Shown here: piece by piece, positions 61,561-64,000 of the stretch | How the letters are laid out: every line of letters begins with the position of its first letter | Position numbering within the stretch: position 1 is the first letter of the stretch | From: Davidsoniella eucalypti | Taxonomy: Eukaryota > Ascomycota > Sordariomycetes > Microascales > Ceratocystidaceae | DNA: 64,000 nt | Assembly (NCBI GenBank): GCA_004009845.1 | Contig: RMBW01000035.1 | Coordinates: forward strand, 1 to 64,000 | Direction: 5' to 3' | Notes under the pieces: model-generated | The model's input: only the letters and a program-made list of their open reading frames with translations | Database searches by the model: none | Told to the model about the DNA's origin: nothing | Translations under genes and position numbers: made by a program

Positions 61561-64000
61561 GTGATAAGGCAAGAAAGTAGAATTACACGATATTGTCTAT
61601 TGATATTATGTCAGTGTTATTAAGGTGGGGAAGGACAGAAGGATGATAGGGTACACAAGGTATTAGTGATGTCAATGTATATAGGACTGTGTATAGGGTT
61701 AGGGTTCAGTGATGATGGCAAACTTTGTATCTTTCAATCCGAAACGCGGGAAAGGGACAAACAGAGAGAGTTCGGGGTTTCCAAGATATCCGTGGATCAG
61801 CGTCGGTGCTGAACCCTCGCCCAAGCGCAGGCGAAGGCATCGTGATGAACAAACACAAAGAATTTAGAGGATATTGTAGAAAATCCAGGGACGAAAGCCC
61901 CCTTTTTAAACCTAGCTAGCCGAAGATTGTTTGTTAGTCTTGGCCAGACGAGTATGGCAAGTTGAGCAAACCTTCCAGAAGCCAATAAGATCTAGCATTG
62001 AGGAATTTATATAGCATATCTATTTTTTGGCCTGCATATCTAAATGCCGAGCTTTGGTCGTGGTGCACGGAGCAGACGGGGGGACTTGCGCACCAAAGTG
62101 TGATATTTTTATAGAGGGGAAAATTCAGGTCTTTAGTAGCGTGTGTGGTAGATTTACAGTGGACTTGCATACAAAAAGGCACCTAAACTACAGAAGGACA
62201 AGGGTATGTCGGTAGATCAAGGTGGGGCCTAGAAAGGGCTTGAGCACGATGACGGAGGGGCCATTTTTAGGTCGTATATGCAGGTACGTGCCGTTGGTGC
62301 GATGGTTCGTGAGTTGTTAGCGATACTAGTCTCTCACATACATTTTCTTTAGTACGGCTAACATACATAGTAAAGCCTGCTACAGTACTATACACAGGAA
62401 GCAAGTACGTCTTGCACTAACAGAGTGTTGGCTCGGGTACTAATGAGGTCTGAGGTCCTCTTCGTAAGCTTCCTATTCGGCACTCACGATAGACTAATGT
62501 TTCTGTTTTAGGGTATTCTAGGCAATAAACTACGCACTGGCTTCAAAAGATGCAAGAAAATAGAGTGGGAAATCGGCAGTTATAAGTAGCGATTTCCCGT
62601 CTTTCCTTCTACCTGGAGTGCTATTGTGAAATATGAAGATAACATAAAGATGAGCATGAATAAAAGATTATACGTTTGCATGTGTATAATGTATGTACAT
62701 AAATATACGTTGTATAGTGCATATAGTGCCTACATGGCATTTGACAGCCGCAAAATGCTACATAAAAACTGTATGTTACATGTAGGCTATTACGTGATCG
62801 AGGTTACATCTACATGTACAATGTACGTCGAATAGGATGTAATTAAATATTCAATGCCTCAAGATACGCCAAGGTTAGAGGCTTAGCCACTCGATGGCGT
62901 ATTTAGCGCTCATGACTCGAATAGATGGCGTCAGTCGAGATCTAATCCCGAGTCTATGTGATTAACGTATGATACATCACGAGATAATCGCCTACGGACG
63001 AACCCTCTTTATTAGATAAAGAATGTGTCTCAGAGATGAGGTAAGACAAGTTAGGTGATGATGATCGATTTTGATATCCTCATGCTAAGCCAAATACCAT
63101 GTTTAGAGTTTATTTTTGTGATATGCCACAAGATACCCTTGTTTAAACAGGTAGGGTTAGCCACGGACATAGGGTTAATATTATAGGAACTATAAGCCTC
63201 TTGACTGCGGAATTGTAGGTTTTCTCCTTCCCAGGGTCATATCCAAAGTAACAATCCAAATATGATGTAATTTGAGTGATATCTATTGTAAGGCCCATAA
63301 AGTTGGTATGTGTACATGCTCTAAATAAGCACGGTGAACATTGCCGTACATATCATTTAAAAAGCTTATCTTGGTGGGTGTATCTGTATGATGTGTACCG
63401 ACAAGTTTCTCCTGGATTCAAGCTTGCACAATACGTACAATCAGAACGAATATCCTTTAGCACGGTGTCATTGCGCGAGCCGTGATGGTATCGGTGCTCA
63501 TTTAGTTACTTGCGCCATAGGCGGCAATTGGTCGAAGCGTATGCTTTTTTATTTCCTATCACCATACTGAGGAATCTAGATGACCAAGACTGCGGCAGAG
63601 GCTGTCCACGTTATCTGGTGATGCAATATCTCTCATATATTATTAGAAAACGGAAGGTTGCGTAGAGCTGGATAGGCTGTCACACCGCCGATATAGGAGA
63701 TATATATAGGAGACAAAAGCAGAGTGGAAGGCTAGTAGAGGATATCTGGGATAGTGGAAGGGTGAGTATGTTTGTGTACGCAGACATGAACTATAATACA
63801 TACAGATATGTAGATAAGAAAGTCAAAAGGTCTACCTCGGATTCTGTTACACTGAGAGATAGTTTGAGCTAATATAAATCCTTGGCTAGAAATCTAGAAA
63901 CAAAACATACAAGTGTTACTCCAAGTCATTTTGACGTGGTCACTTGAAAAGAAGTCTGTTTTTTTGGGTACATATAAATAAGCAATCAAATAATTGTATA
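61561..64000. other. Intergenic to window end
   Basis: Includes a telomere-like TAGGGTTAGGGTT at 61,695-61,707 and several short frames without recognisable domains. The stretch 61,750-61,920 has more balanced composition (GCGTCGGTGCTGAACCCTCG) and may be a relic, but I cannot identify it. Confidence 0.4.

Overview
The window is eukaryotic and most likely comes from a filamentous ascomycete (Pezizomycotina); the exact lineage cannot be fixed from the sequence. The reasons are short spliceosomal introns (67-149 bp, GTAAGT/GTATGT donors, CTAAC-like branch sites), a ~2,280-residue single-chain acetyl-CoA carboxylase, a NudE dynein-pathway protein, a DUF8004-type fungal protein, fungal C2H2 proteins, and membrane proteins with the ascomycete-style 'TGAKAGIA' transmembrane entry. 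Gene density is very low for such a fungus: about nine intact genes in 64 kb, separated by AT-rich, microsatellite-rich gaps of 2-7 kb.

Layout. 1-7.3 kb: no gene recognised, ending in a long pyrimidine-rich leader. 7.35-10.0 kb: three-exon DUF8004-type gene (+). 11.9-12.8 kb: three-exon EXPERA-like membrane protein (-). 13.5-21.5 kb: an accessory island made of an internally deleted MFS transporter pseudogene, an intact intronless 845-aa P-loop NTPase/restriction-endonuclease-fold protein (-), several broken non-LTR retrotransposon pieces in both orientations, and two 227-bp, ~98% identical repeats in inverted orientation at 13,484 and 19,731. 21.7-25.3 kb: two adjacent C2H2 zinc-finger genes (-), the second with an in-frame 63-bp minisatellite. 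26.3-30.1 kb: a decayed Ser-rich membrane-protein gene and an intact type I membrane glycoprotein with a lectin-like ectodomain (+). 34.0-34.9 kb: a 300-aa nuclear-looking orphan (+). 41.6-43.4 kb: NudE (+). 50.6-57.6 kb: acetyl-CoA carboxylase (+), whose first intron appears to be GC-AG. 58.5-59.0 kb: mitochondrial BolA3-like protein (-), convergent with the carboxylase gene. 59-64 kb: no gene recognised, but a ~660-bp tract almost devoid of C on the + strand.

Functionally the window mixes housekeeping genes (fatty-acid synthesis, Fe-S delivery, dynein regulation) with an island of selfish or conflict-related DNA. The most interesting locus is the NTPase-nuclease gene inside that island. Its architecture resembles the P-loop NTPase plus PD-(D/E)XK proteins discussed for Crinkler-type effectors and their transposon relatives, and the inverted repeats raise the possibility of a mobile unit of about 6.5 kb. 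No target-site duplication is visible, so mobility is an inference.
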